From: Cladobotryum mycophilum
Lineage: Eukaryota > Ascomycota > Sordariomycetes > Hypocreales > Hypocreaceae
Length of the DNA: 64,000 bases
Assembly (NCBI GenBank): GCA_036429605.1
Contig: JAVFKD010000015.1
Coordinates: forward strand, 3,681,421 to 3,745,420
Reading direction: 5' to 3'
Below the pieces are notes generated by a model that worked only from the letters and a program-made list of their open reading frames with translations, did not search any database and was not told the origin of the DNA. A program made the position numbers and the translations under genes. This document shows, one piece after another, positions 21,744 to 32,998 of this stretch (positions are counted from its first letter, which is position 1; the number at the start of each line of letters is the position of its first letter).

Positions 21744-24700
21744 GCTGAGATGTTGTTGAATGGAGGGATGGTATTTTGATATATGGCTTGAGGCTGTTCT
21801 GCAACTCTCCTCAGTATCTGTCCTTGGACCATTAATGCGCAAGATGCAAAACACGGCGCAGACACGTTCGGTTCCAGGCTTCTGCTCTCTTCATTTCGTT
21901 TGGTGGCTTAATTTAGGCATCATTTCAAGCTCACCCTTTGTGTCTCCAAAGGGAAAGTCCTTTTATTTATTAAATGTTGAACAAAACGCCGCCAACGCAT
22001 GCACTCTCGTCAAAAATGTCTCCTTTTAGCTTCTTCCGCCCAATTTATTTGGAGAGGATTCATTCTGGTTTGCTTGCTCTTTATGCTGCGTCACTCTCGG
22101 CTTCCTTCCGCCATATTCCATTGCCTGGTCCTTTCCGACGGCCGATCCATCCGTATATGGGCCAATAGAGATGCATATACATTACTTTACTCATTGTATC
22201 ACAGTGGACGTGCAGATGGCCCTGTGCTGAGCAGGCCAACTCAAGGTGGTTGATGGTGGCTGGCTAGAGGTGGCTGTCATATGTCCAATGGACGACGTCT
22301 GAGACGAGAAATCTCCCCACACCACCATCTTCTTCTTCTGCTTCTTCATCATCATCTTCATCTTGCCCCCCTGGCGACCAAATCATCGACCTCCTACACG
22401 CGTTTATACGACGCTTGCAACTGGCAGTTCGCGGCTTCGAAGCCTCACTTTTGACGCAATGCAACCAATATTCGATGTCGAGTTCACAAGGCTTAATTAA
22501 TTCCTCAAGCACTAGCACTTGTTCTCAGTTCCCCCGCCCAATCACTCGTCTTGATAAACACCGGTGAGTAATAACTGCATAACGTGAAAACATTTCGTGA
22601 CGCCATGCTGGGGAAAGCGGTCAAGATCTCCTTCAATTTCTACTCTTCGACATGCTCGTCAAGCTTTCTAAGCTACGGAGCTCTCGCAAATTGGTCATAG
22701 TTACCACGGCATTTCGGTTCTTGGAGGTTCCGAAGTGATTGAGAACTGAGACGTGCATGTCTGCAGACGCGGTGGCACACAGTTTTGTTTGCAAGTAGGC
22801 ATGGCCAGTGGCATCTGGTCAGAAAGTTCCCAAAACAAGCCACGTTTTCTCGAGGGCCGAAGGGTCAAGATTTGGGCCTATACGTTTGTTCTACCGTTTC
22901 GTTTAATCGCGCGCTTTCTTGCACCTTGGCAACAAAGGGCATTTTCGCGCGTGCGGTCTCGTTCTTGTGGATACAGGTTGTTTGCTCCTCATCCAGCAGC
23001 TCTAGTCACACCCGACGGTAGGCATTCTTCACTTGGTCCGGCACACCGGCCGAGTCACTCCAACGTAAGCTATCTGGACATGGGTCTGGAGAATATGATA
23101 TCCGAGTGACACAATCACATTCCTCCGAAGCACCAAGTGTTGGGACGTTGCCTCGTCTCTTACCACTTTTCACCACACCAATGTGTGTCACTTGGCCCTT
23201 GGGCTCCGTAACCTGGTACATGCCTGCAGACGTGGCCATCTGCTGGCCGGCATTCAGCTCAAGTGCCTGCTTGGTAATAAGTTGGCATTTGTGTCGTCAG
23301 GCCCTTGAATCTTGTGCATCCTGAAAGGGCAATTGTTGTTGACCATCCCTTACTACTTACTGATTGAAGATGGGAAAGGCACACGAGCTTATTGCGTATC
23401 CATGGTAAGCGTCTTTTATTCTGTCTTCTCCAGAGTTCAACGACTCGGCATCAGCGTGTCGTTTTTAGTCGTTCAAGTCAAACTACGGGTAGGGCCTCTA
23501 GGTGTAAGACACTGGATTCCTTGCACAAAAGTAGTAGGACATATCGTAACATCTGACATTGATTATACGCTGCCGTGCCTAATCTGCCTTCTACATCTGT
23601 TCTGGTAGAATCTGGGATAACGACTGACCTTCAAATCGTCCATTGTGTCCGATTGCGGGGGCGATTTGACTTTTGTTGCTACAGCCCCTTCAGTGAATGC
23701 CAAGTGGCCATTTTGGTATTGCGATGCCTTCTTAGGGCCAGGATGCTCGGCAAATTCCAGGCCAAGCTACCCCTCCACTGCGCTCATCTCCAAGCACCGC
23801 ATCACAGCCCAGTGTCACGATCTACCAAAAGCAATGCCTAGCAAAAAAAACATACAACAGCCGGTGTTCGCTGGTGGTCACCCACCCAACTACTAATCTG
23901 CCAGTCAGGGGCTTGTCTATGGGGGAGCGGACGGGACCCCGAATTCTCCACTGCCTATGGTCGTATGTGCCATGTGGGCAGCTTCGCTGACCTCATATAC
24001 GGATGGGTTCGAGTTGCGAACGCGTGAGAATGCATCCGGTTGCATAGCTCGAGGTCTGGTCCGAATGTTCTTCTTGGTTACTACGAGATTGAGTCTCTTG
24101 CACGAGATAGGGTCATCGAGTGGGGCCCGAGTCATCGCCCATCACATAGGTAGGGTGAAAGCGCTTTTACGGATTCGCCATGACAACCCGTAAATACCAT
24201 TCTTGCCGAGACCGCTATGGAATTTCAACAATATAACCACTCGGAAACACAGAACACATCGATGTCTCCCAACTTGACTACGGATACAAATCAATACGAA
24301 GCAATCCTCCAAAGACCACACATTGACCAAAACCACCTGGGCCCAATGCATGGATCGACCCGGGCAACAGCACCTTGATGGTTTCTGAACACCCATCCAG
24401 TCCCGTAACGATACTCTGTTTTGATCTTGCTCTCAACTTGCAAGCCACGTCGAAAGCCATCACCCCTTTCTATACCTCGTCTACTTTACTATTCGACTGC
24501 TAGTATCCGGCTTCGAGCCTACGTACACAAACTCCAAAAACCAGATTCTGTCCATTCTACGCATAGCCTACTTGAGAGATGATTCTATTCATTGCACGAA
24601 GATTACATCCATACGACCCTTTTGTGCTGTTCCGCAGTTCTAATCGACGCACACAATCACATCGTCATCCCCCAACCCTCGTCCTCGGCTCTGGCACGAC

Positions 24701-25280
24701 CTACCTCTAGAACAATGAACCGTTCCAAATGCAACGCCCCCACCACCAAAAATCTCCTCTCTTTTTCATCCTCTTTTACATAGTCAACTTACACGGCTTA
24801 GCGCTACCGGTGAAAGCGACGAGTCGATCCGTGTGCGAGAGCGTGGGTCTAGATACGAACATCTACTCGACTACCTTAGCCGTGAGTTGAGCATCCCCTG
24901 TTTTCTTGAAGGATTGTACCTTGGTATTCTAAAAGAACGGTTTCCAGATCCCATTGATTCGTTCTTTTTATCATGCTCGACAAGACCTCAGGATGCCGTC
25001 CGCCTTTGCACGACGATACTACTATTAGGAAGAACGAGGATCCGGCGAAGACCTAGTGGCGATACCTCGCCCAACACACCCAGCCTCGGTACTGTTTTCT
25101 TTGATCTCTAGCACGTGCCTTTGTTGCGTTGCCCTGCGTGTAGCAAGCACCCCTCGCCATACTCCGTCTGGATCTCCTACAGCAACCGAGATAGGGCTGG
25201 TATGTTACGAACCATGGAATTAAAACCGCCGTCCGCCAATAAACTGTTTTTTTCTTCAGGTAAGACCTGTGTTTTCAATC
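21744..25280. other. long intergenic region, no intact gene recognised
   Basis: Ordinary composition with CT-rich patches (22317-22370) and a possible splice donor at 22565, which may mark untranslated exons. Several short frames look partly coding, e.g. the minus-strand frame read around 23239-23006, which begins GQQMATSAGMYQVTEPKG. I cannot link them into a gene. No repeat or tRNA is seen. Confidence 0.4.
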
Positions 25281-25418
25281 ATGTCTGATCCAAGCTCACA
25301 TTTCTTGCAGTCAGGCTTTGGCGAAACTCCCTCCACCGACGACTTATCAGGATGTCCTATCGATTCATCCTATACTGTCACAGATACTACCTTCGAGGGG
25401 TGGTTTCTGCCTCGTTGA
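25281..25418 (+). CDS. possible small ORF, 45 aa
   Basis: ATG at 25281 opens a 45-residue frame starting MSDPSSHFLQSGFGETPSTD and ending EGWFLPR before TGA. It has one Cys, no signal peptide and no motif I know. Codon choice is coding-like and it follows intron-like words (a GT/AG pair around 25258-25310 could also splice here). It may be a real small protein, an exon of a larger gene or chance. It has no neighbour that explains it. Confidence 0.22.
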   Translation: MSDPSSHFLQSGFGETPSTDDLSGCPIDSSYTVTDTTFEGWFLPR

Positions 25419-26442
25419 GCAAACGATACGCATCAAAGTGGTATATCTAAAGACTTCAAAGGTCGTTATAGAAAAGTCATGCAGCACTCTATGCCGCCTT
25501 TGCGCCACCCTTCGCAAGACCGAATATTGATGAGATCTGAGCATGGCTGTCAACAACCGGTTTGTCTCATGGTTTTGCCCTCATTATGGGCCAGTCTCCC
25601 TGTTGACAGTTATCAGCAAGATAGTGCGTCTTTGAGAAACATCTGATTGATCCTTTACGATGATCGGCGACATCAAGTGCCATAGCAATCACAGGCTGCT
25701 GGTCGATTCATTAGGAGTTACAAGGTCTAATCAATATGAGTTTTTGCCCAATGCAAAAGGCACATGCTCAGTCCCTCGGCTGGTAAGATCATCGCTGCAT
25801 TTGGTGCGGCAGTTGACCTCTGCCGATTGCAAATTCGCCGTCAAAACAACCCTCCGGTCTAGCTCGAAAGCCCTCTCACCAACGCTCCCCCGTCGGAATT
25901 TCTAGCCAAAGTACTTCTGCGGACACGTAATCATATTTGTATTTCTAATGTGCTGCTAAACGAAGCACAAATGAGGCCTATGATCGGGGGCTCTTGATAT
26001 GGGCACTTGCTTCTCTTGAATGCTTTGGCGTTAGAAATGTGGCATTGCGAATAGAGGGTCGTCTTTTTGATGCCCAACATGCATCTGCTGTGATGGAACA
26101 ACAATGTGAATACGGGACGCGCCTAGGGAAAATGATGCTTCAAGACTCCTCTTTAGCTGTATGTAGCAACTGCTTTTTATGCGATTTCAGCTAGTTGAGA
26201 TGTCAATTTTCAGATGTCCCTATGTATATAAGACCTCTGTTGCAAGATGGTGAATACCAAACAACGAGATTTCCGACACCTTGTGTCTCTTCCTTTTTCT
26301 TTTTCTCATCCAAGACCTTACCGTTGAGATCATGGTTCCGGGGCATGTTGCTTGCCATTTAGGTAGATGGTTGTGCACACGTATAGGTACACACAATAGT
26401 TTCGCTTATAGCAATTTCTTTTTAAAGAAAGTCATAGTTATT
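25419..26442. other. gene relics at the left border of the second AT-rich block
   Basis: Coding-like but interrupted stretches occur around 25780-26000 (for example IIAAFGAAVDLCRLQIRRQN, then a stop, then PLTNAPPSEFLAKVLLRTRN in the same frame). Segments at 25985-26100 and 26230-26370 resemble 29333-29450 and 29830-29970 on the other side of the block. No intact gene is seen. Confidence 0.45.
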
Positions 26443-26842
26443 ATTAAAATATATATTTATACTTACTAATAATATAATAGTAACAAAAAGCATAATAAAA
26501 AAATCCTAATAGTCTTGAACATTTATTTATTTGAAGTAATTTTCATAGAAATTATAATTTGTAACACTGCCTCCAGAAGCTCCGGGATACATAACGCAAT
26601 AAAGGTGCGGGGTAATTGTGCATAAGTCACACATCTCTCGTACAATAGTTAAATGCACAAGTTTTAACTTATGAAGAATGCAATATTTATGTTTAATTTT
26701 ATTCACTTAGTAATTCGTTATTAAGTATTATTTAATAATTATAAATAGAATATTATTATATAATTATATATGTATAATTAAAAAAGCATGTAAGTTATTA
26801 AGTAATAAATAATACTTGTAGTAAGATTATGTATATAAAAAA
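26443..26842. other. AT-rich spacer, left edge of the second block
   Basis: Composition shifts to AT-rich near 26440. No gene or repeat is assigned. Confidence 0.4.
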
Positions 26843-27346
26843 TATAATAACCCGACCCCACCTCTGCGTTATGCACTGAAAAGGGACCCACTTTTAGGAA
26901 CACTTATGCTTATTATAGCCTAGCACAACCACAGCAAAACCTTAGATAAGCTAACTAATTATATTACTAATCTAGCTTACCTCTAAAGGATTAGCTTACT
27001 AAATAAGCATAGAATTATTAAGTAAGCAAAGAATTATTGAGTAAGCATAGATTTATTAAATAAGTAAAAAATTATTAAATAATTATAATAACTACTAATT
27101 AATTTATTTATTTTTATTAAAATAATTCTTATATTTATTTAAATCATAATAAACATAATTATTATATATATTAATTTATATAATTTTTTACATATTTAAT
27201 TATTTATTAATAATTCTATTTATTATTAATACGTAATACTAGAACTGTGATACTTTAGTCTATTGTTTAATATTGCTTTAATCCACTGCTAATATTAAAT
27301 AATATAATTTAAGTTATTCTTGTTAGGAAATGCCTAGAACGTTATA
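26843..27346 (-). mobile_element. solo LTR-A copy
   Basis: Begins TATAATAACCCGACCCC (TG decayed to TA) and ends CCTAGAACGTTATA (CA decayed to TA), about 504 bp. The flanking 5-mers are AAAAA and AAAGA, compatible with one G-to-A change in a former duplication. The interior matches the 1764-2249 copy closely (TTATAGCCTAGCACAACC). Confidence 0.82.
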
Positions 27347-27630
27347 AAAGAGCTAAGTTATAAATTATAAAATAGTTAAAAATTAAATTAAATGTAATAT
27401 TAATTTTATAAAATTTAAAATAAAAACCTCCTTTAAAAAGCTTAATAATAGTTACTTTAAAATAAAGCTTTAAAAGTATATAAAATTAAATATTATAAAA
27501 CTAAGATTAAAAAAAAACTATAAATATAATATTAAGTTTTTATAAAATAAGTTAAGACTCTTAAATAAGTATTATAATATATTTTATTTTAATTACATAA
27601 GTAAAAGCTCTTACAAAGCTATTTCTATAG
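27347..27630. other. AT-rich spacer downstream of A2
   Basis: AT-rich DNA with no open frame of interest; contains the 3' flank of A2. Confidence 0.4.
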
Positions 27631-27861
27631 TTAACAATCAGAATAAAGATCAGAGTTAGCTGTTTGGCAGCACTTATAAAAATCCTTAAAATGATTATGA
27701 ATAAAATAAGCAGAACAATCATCGCCATTTACATTTCTATTCAATTCCTTATAACAAGAAATTGTACTTTTAAGATCAAGGGTTTTATACTTATAAAAAC
27801 ATTTATAAGCATTTATAAATAAAAAAAAACTTATAAAACTAAAAAATAAAATTAACCTCAT
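27631..27861 (-). CDS. A-type small secreted protein with two lost cysteines (A2)
   Basis: A 76-aa open frame from ATG (27861) to TAA. Signal peptide is residues 1-18 (LILFFSFISFFLFINA). The mature chain starts YKCFY, where A1 has CKCLY, and continues SCY (A1: SCC), NGDDCSA, FYKCCQ and a terminal SDLYSDC. It keeps six cysteines (C21, C36, C49, C64, C65, C76). The first and fourth family cysteines are Tyr19 and Tyr37, each explained by one TGT-to-TAT transition. It ends exactly at the SDC motif, without the basic tail of A1. It is divergently paired with B2. It may be a functional variant lacking one disulphide or the start of decay by RIP. Confidence 0.72.
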   Translation of the reverse strand: MRLILFFSFISFFLFINAYKCFYKYKTLDLKSTISCYKELNRNVNGDDCSAYFIHNHFKDFYKCCQTANSDLYSDC

Positions 27862-27954
27862 TTTATTTAATAAAGGTATTTATAAAGGTATTTATAAAAG
27901 TAATTATTAAAGTAATTATAAAAGTAATTATAGTAATAATTATAGGAGTATTTA

Positions 27955-28427
27955 TATAACGTTCCGGGCGTTTCCTAACAAGAATAACCTGAATTATGGT
28001 TAATATTAATAGTAGATTAGAGCAAGGTTAAGTAATAGGTTTAATATATTATAGTTCAGGTATCAGGTTATTAATAATAAACAATTATATTAATAATTAA
28101 TTAAATATATAAAAAATATAGGTTAATATATATAATAATTAAGTTTATTATAATTTAAATAAATATAAGGTTTTATTTTAATAAAAATAAATTAATAATC
28201 TAATAATTATAATAGATTAAGTCGATTCTATTTAAGCTATTGTATATACTTAAATCGATCTTATTTAAATTATTAAATATACTTAAATCGATTTTGTTTA
28301 AGCTAATTATAATTAGTTATATTACCTAGGGTTTTACTATAGTTATATTTCTAATTAATAGCTTACACAGGTATTATTAAAAGTGGGTCTAGTTCTATGG
28401 ATAATATAAGTGCGTCGGGTTATTATA
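27955..28427 (+). mobile_element. solo LTR-A inserted in a bidirectional promoter
   Basis: 473 bp beginning TATAACGTTCCGGGCG and ending GGGTTATTATA, flanked by an exact ATTTA duplication (27950-27954, 28428-28432). The local word TATAGGAGTATTTATA is found on both sides of the insertion. Confidence 0.9.
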
Positions 28428-28456
28428 ATTTATAGGAGTATTTATATATTTTAAAT

Positions 28457-28498
28457 TTATTATTATTATTATTATTATTATTGTTATTGTTATTGTTA

Positions 28499-28562
<64 letters not shown>

Positions 28563-28572
28563 TACTATTATT
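28457..28572. repeat. (ATT)n microsatellite with GTT interruptions
   Basis: About 38 trinucleotide units, mostly ATT with four GTT near 28492-28503, between A2 and B2. It occupies the same place in this promoter as (TAAA)43 does in the B1/A1 promoter. Confidence 0.95.
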
Positions 28573-28659
28573 TATTTATTAATATATAAACTATATTAGT
28601 TTTTTTAAAAAAAGATGTTTTAAAATTATTACTTATTTTTCTTTATAATTTTTATTAAA

Positions 28660-28893
28660 ATGAATTTTAATTATATTTATATTTTTATAATTTTACTTTC
28701 TACTACATATGCTTGCAAGTGTTATAGTAATTACATAGCTAACTATGAGATTACAAAAACATGTTGTGATAAGCGTGGAGTTACTATGGTTGGCGATGAT
28801 TGTCCTTCAAATCAAATAAGCAACAAGCTCGCTGAATTTAGTACTTGTTGTAAGGCACAGGCTGGCCACTGTTCCTCCGATTGCCAGCACTAG
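28660..28893 (+). CDS. B-type small secreted Cys-rich protein (B2)
   Basis: 77 aa with a signal peptide at residues 1-18 (NYIYIFIILLSTTYA) and a mature chain of about 59 residues carrying nine cysteines: C19, C21, C35, C36, C48, C63, C64, C71 and C75. The eight shared ones follow the family plan C-x-C ... CC ... C ... CC ... C; C71 (GHCSSDC) is extra. Motifs: ACKC, RGVTMVGDDCP, KLAEF and SDC. The ATG context and first five codons equal those of B1. The frame is intact and its GC content exceeds that of its flanks, so it is likely expressed and under selection. It has the most complete cysteine set in this window. No known family name applies; the role may be an effector or antimicrobial peptide (inference). 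Confidence 0.8.
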   Translation: MNFNYIYIFIILLSTTYACKCYSNYIANYEITKTCCDKRGVTMVGDDCPSNQISNKLAEFSTCCKAQAGHCSSDCQH

Positions 28894-29079
28894 GCTTTGT
28901 AAGATAAAGGCTTAAAGTTTAGGAACACTTAAATCCATTGAAATAATATAAATTATAGTGTTATAATAGTATATTTTACCTTATCCTAAGTAAAGCTATC
29001 TTATTGCATAGTTTCTATAGTTTTTATTAAAGTTATATATTATATTATTATTCTTTTTTATAATTATATATATATATAT
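28894..29079. other. AT-rich flank with (TA)n
   Basis: 3' flank of B2; a short TATATATA run lies at 29065-29084. No gene. Confidence 0.5.
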
Positions 29080-29133
29080 ATATTAATAATAGATTAGAGC
29101 AAGGTTAAGCAATTGGTCTAAGTGTCACAGTTC
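29080..29133 (+). mobile_element. small LTR-A fragment at the block edge
   Basis: The words TAATAGATTAGAGCAAGGTT and CACAGTTCAGG match an internal part of the LTR-A (compare 28010-28060). It marks the right edge of the second AT-rich block. Confidence 0.6.
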
Positions 29134-30827
29134 AGGATTATTTACCAAACAAAACAACTGCCATGTTTAGATGCGTGAACATTTTGCCATCAACGTAGAT
29201 ATCAGGATCTCCAGCAGAAGGCCATGCACGGTTATTTAGTCACACTCCTCTCTCCAACATTAAGCAATCATTCATGGTAGCACGATGCGTAATAAGAGCC
29301 TACTTTGGTGGCGCAAAGGAAGCATACCCGTGGGGTGCTCCTGATTTGGATACTTGTTTCTCTCAATTGGGTGCACGCCGAGTGCTTGGTATTATGAATC
29401 GAAGGCATATTTGCGACGTCTGCGAGTGCCTCTGCCATGAGGTGACCAAGATAAGGACTATGGGATGGCGCTCAAAGGAGAAAGAAGACGAAAGATGGCG
29501 GCCGCAGCTGTTGTATAGCCGTATGTAAGTCCAGTGATATGGCATTGCCATGGTCTAGGCGTCAGGTTTTCAGCTTCCTCTAGCTCGAGGAGCCATATAC
29601 GACTTTGCTTATATGTTAGTCCTGATGCACTCGGTCAATATTCGAAGTCGTTTGCGATTTCAAGTCCCATGATGACTTTGCCGAGCATCGACATCCAATG
29701 CTTTGAAGTCATATTTTCTTTCACACTTTTTTGGCTGTTCTACCCTAGACATTCTCTCGAGCTACCTAGTCGCACATCCCACACGGTGGCTCATGGCTAG
29801 AATCGCGGGGCTTCATTAGAGAATAAAACGGTTGAAAGATGGTGAATGTAAAATAACGAGACTTTGGCGCATTATGCCTCCCGCCTTGCTCCTATCTCAA
29901 GACTAGCCAGCTATATCCGGGATGACAGTCTCGAGGCATTTTTCTTACCTCTAGGTAGACAAGTTATGTTCTAGAAATTACCAGTGGACTTGCGTTGGCG
30001 GTTTTCATCCATATTGAGTATTGGATGATGTTCTCTCTTTTTACTGTGAACGATCCACGGATCCAGCTTTGCTCCTCAAGCTCTAGATGACAGAATCAAG
30101 CTGTGTTGCGCATTTATTACGTGCATCTGACTGTGTCGTCGCCAACCAAGGTCGCGGATAAGTGCCCTCTTGCATAAGCATACGCTGGCGGATCAGTTTT
30201 AGCGATGGAATAACAAACGAAACACGCGCAAATTATAGGTGGCACGAGAGAAACTGAGGGAGGGAGCGCAGACGAGGGAGAGCTTCACAAAAAGCATTAC
30301 AATTTTACTTCCAAGGGAAAAACTTTAAAGTGGTCTGCTCGCCCGAATATACTGTCCCCATCATGTAATAGACGAGGAGGCTATGCTTCTAGATGAAGAA
30401 CACGTAGGTCTCTGAACCTCGAGCTCTACTAACTGGAATTATTAAAGTCTGCCTTCGGTCCGACAATCGTTTTCGGCACAACGGCCGACCTTGCTCGATG
30501 TGGAAGCAAAAGAAGAGGCAGAGTAAGCCAAGCAATGCAACGCTGGCCGGGCTTGGCTGCGGCAACATGTCTCGGGCTGCGCCGGATCTCCACCCCTATG
30601 CATGCGCAATTAGCAATTCGAGAAGAAAAGAGCCTCCGTGTGCATGTCCCGAGGGAGTAATTCGTCAGAGCCTAGGGATTTGAGATTTGCGATGGGGCAT
30701 CCAAGACCTTGTGAGACAAGATGCCGTCTTTGAGGAGTAACATAAAGCCTGCCTTGCACCCACAACATCGGTTGATGCGTATTATTTCACTCTCTCCTTC
30801 ATCACATACCTTCGCCCACCCTTCATA
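29134..30827. other. intergenic with diverged copies of the left-border sequence
   Basis: No intact gene. 29333-29450 and 29830-29970 resemble 25985-26100 and 26230-26370 in the same orientation (shared words such as AAGATGGTGAAT and AACGAGA, and a final TAGGTAGA). The part from about 30690 to 30827 should hold the promoter of the next gene. Confidence 0.45.
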
Positions 30828-31565
30828 ATGCAACTTGTCAACAGCTTTGCTCAACTTGCCCTGGCTGCCGTTGTGGCCGTGCCACCGGTCGCTGCCATTG
30901 TTGGCGGATCCAATGCTGCCCCCGGTCAATTCCCTTTCGTCGTCAGCGTTCAGAAGGCGGCGCACATCTGCGGTGGAACGCTCATCAACTCTCGCCAGAT
31001 TCTCACTGGCGCCAGCTGCGTCAACGGCTCGTCAACGACGGATATCAAGGTTCGCGCTGGCAGCATCGAGCAGGGCTCAGGCGGCATGATGGTCCAAGTC
31101 CAGAAGATCCGCGTTCACCCCGGGTATGAACAAAGGACCGCAGCTAACAATGTTGCCATCCTGGATCTTGCTACACCATTGAGTAACATCAAGCCCGCTA
31201 GTCTACCGCTGGCATCAGCGACTCCCCGGCTGGGGTCCGCTGTCACTGTCGTCGGCTGGGGTACCATCCGACCGGGTACCAGCATGATCGCGGCTGATCT
31301 TCGATACACAACCGTCTCTGTGATTGATAGTGGCATCTGCCAGCAGCACTACTCTGGTCATCCCGAATCCGGATCGGACGAGTTTTGCGTTGGTGTTGAG
31401 AACAACGGAAAGAGCTCCTGCAGCCGCGATACTGGAGGTCCTGTCCTGCAGGGAGAGACTGTCGTTGGCGTCATCTCCTTGTGGAACGGCTGCGGAATGG
31501 CTGCGGATGTCGACATGGCTGTCGGCCCCTACCTGGCCTGGATTAACGAGAACGCAATTCACTAG
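30828..31565 (+). CDS. trypsin-fold secreted protein lacking the catalytic triad (S1 pseudoprotease)
   Basis: 245 aa, single exon. Signal peptide is residues 1-23, followed directly by IVGG (24-27), the mature N-terminus of S1 proteases; there is no propeptide. The S1 scaffold is well kept: CGGTLIN (48-54), VVGWGT (141-146), Cys pairs C48/C64, C171/C187 and C198/C222, and GGPV (203-206). All three catalytic residues are replaced: TAAHC is TGASC (His to Ser63), ND-x-A is NNVA (Asp to Asn108) and GDSGGP is RDTGGP (Ser to Thr202). The trypsin specificity Asp before the CxGDSGGP box is also Ser. An open frame with intact disulphides but no triad points to a selected non-enzymatic role (binding or inhibition), as in serine-protease homologues of animals; in fungi this is inference. 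The ATG is the first in frame. Confidence 0.88.
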   Translation: MQLVNSFAQLALAAVVAVPPVAAIVGGSNAAPGQFPFVVSVQKAAHICGGTLINSRQILTGASCVNGSSTTDIKVRAGSIEQGSGGMMVQVQKIRVHPGYEQRTAANNVAILDLATPLSNIKPASLPLASATPRLGSAVTVVGWGTIRPGTSMIAADLRYTTVSVIDSGICQQHYSGHPESGSDEFCVGVENNGKSSCSRDTGGPVLQGETVVGVISLWNGCGMAADVDMAVGPYLAWINENAIH

Positions 31566-32998
31566 TTCTAGCAAAAGTTTGAATGCATAATGGTCGCTCA
31601 ACCGCAGTAATGGGTTCAGGTTTAGAGAGAAAAATAGACTGTTTAAATAGAGTTGTATTTATAAAGTCTTGCTCAATGGGATAGCTCCCAGTAGATTTAC
31701 AACGTGAGGTGCCTCTAATATATCAGAGCCTTCATTGCCGATGACCTATATGATGATGATCTTGCTTGCCTCTTCAAGGTCATAGTTAAACGGCCACGTC
31801 TCGCCATGCGACGGAATCCCGTGAGGCTGGTGGATGCTCAATACTCTCACATATCCAGTCTTACTCACCCACATACACCCACCAAACTGCTCTAGCAGCA
31901 CTACAGACGAGTAGTGCGACTGGCTCTCGGTCTCTGGTTTGTGTAACCCCAGCGGATTTCTCAAGTTGAGGCTGGCTCAACCCCGCATACAATCGCCCAT
32001 CACATCCACCTTTTCGCATACCAGGCAGAAGATTAGTCAAACCAGTCGAATGCATCGAATAGCTATGTGAATGCGCTCGTCTCGCTCTCCTGGTTTGCGC
32101 CCTGGTGTCCCGTGGTCTCGGTTGTGCTCGTGTTGGTCTCCATTCTAATGCTGAGCGTCTGGTTACCGTACGTCTCCTTGCTAAGCTGTCTGATGTGACC
32201 TCTTCTACCTCGACAGCTACAAATCCACGATTCCCAATCATGTACTTTGCGATTTCAGCTCGGTCATGATAAAACCGAGATGTTCCATGAGACGCATCGC
32301 CTAAAAAGCACCTACGGTTACCAACGCTGTCAAGCTCTAGCCCAGGTTACCTTTACTCTCCCCCAAGGAGGCGAATAGAGAGACCTTGGCTGCGAGTCCC
32401 GTACAGTGGTAGCGACCATTGGTTTTATTTACGTATTAAATAAATTGTGAAAACACCGGTCCAAGACCGCAGAGAAGGCAATTCTTCTATGGAGGATAAG
32501 TGTAATTAAGATGGTGCTTTAGATAGAGTGCCCAATTTCGCCACTCGCCATCTAACAATGGCAATGTTAGTCGGCGTCCATGTTGATCTGTACACTGTAT
32601 CTTGGTAAACCACACCATAAAGACATCTTTGTGATAGATGATGCGCCTCTATTTCACGCATAAATACGAATGAATGTAACTACGCCATAGCGATGCTGTG
32701 CGATTCACTTGTTGCCCCAATTTCACCATTCTTGTGGAATGGGGTGTAATAGGGACATTTGCATTTAAAAAATCACAAAACTTGAATTGAAAAGTATCTG
32801 GGTATCTTGATTCATTTTGATACAACCCCATTCATAATAATAGCCCAATCTTGGTGTCCGGTTTCGTTGCGTCAAGTAACCCCCTCGCAGCATCCGACGT
32901 TCCAAGCTCAATCATGAGGCAATTTCCCTTTCCACATGAGCTTCAAGCCCCAAACCAATCCTCCTCCGCCTGCTAGCGACGCAATTCCGATTCTCTGT
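31566..32998. other. intergenic, no gene recognised
   Basis: The 3' flanks of both neighbouring genes converge here. Frames at 31746-32241 are not convincing. No RNA gene or repeat is seen. Confidence 0.45.

Larger units (their letters stand above)
27862..28659. promoter_or_regulatory. bidirectional promoter of the A2/B2 pair, split by a solo LTR
   Basis: The 798-bp gap between divergent starts is about 320 bp without the LTR-A at 27955-28427 and its 5-bp duplication, close to the 291 bp of the B1/A1 gap. Beside A2 are AT tandem repeats including ATAAATACTCCTATAA (A1 has ATAAATACTCTTATAA). Beside B2 is a tattagtttttttaaaaaa block as in B1. The middle holds an (ATT)n run. The regulatory role is inferred from this conserved plan. 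Confidence 0.6.

Noticed and set aside
31861..32241. 126-codon minus-strand frame
   Set aside because: Very Arg-rich, no homologous feel, no conserved motif; probably chance.
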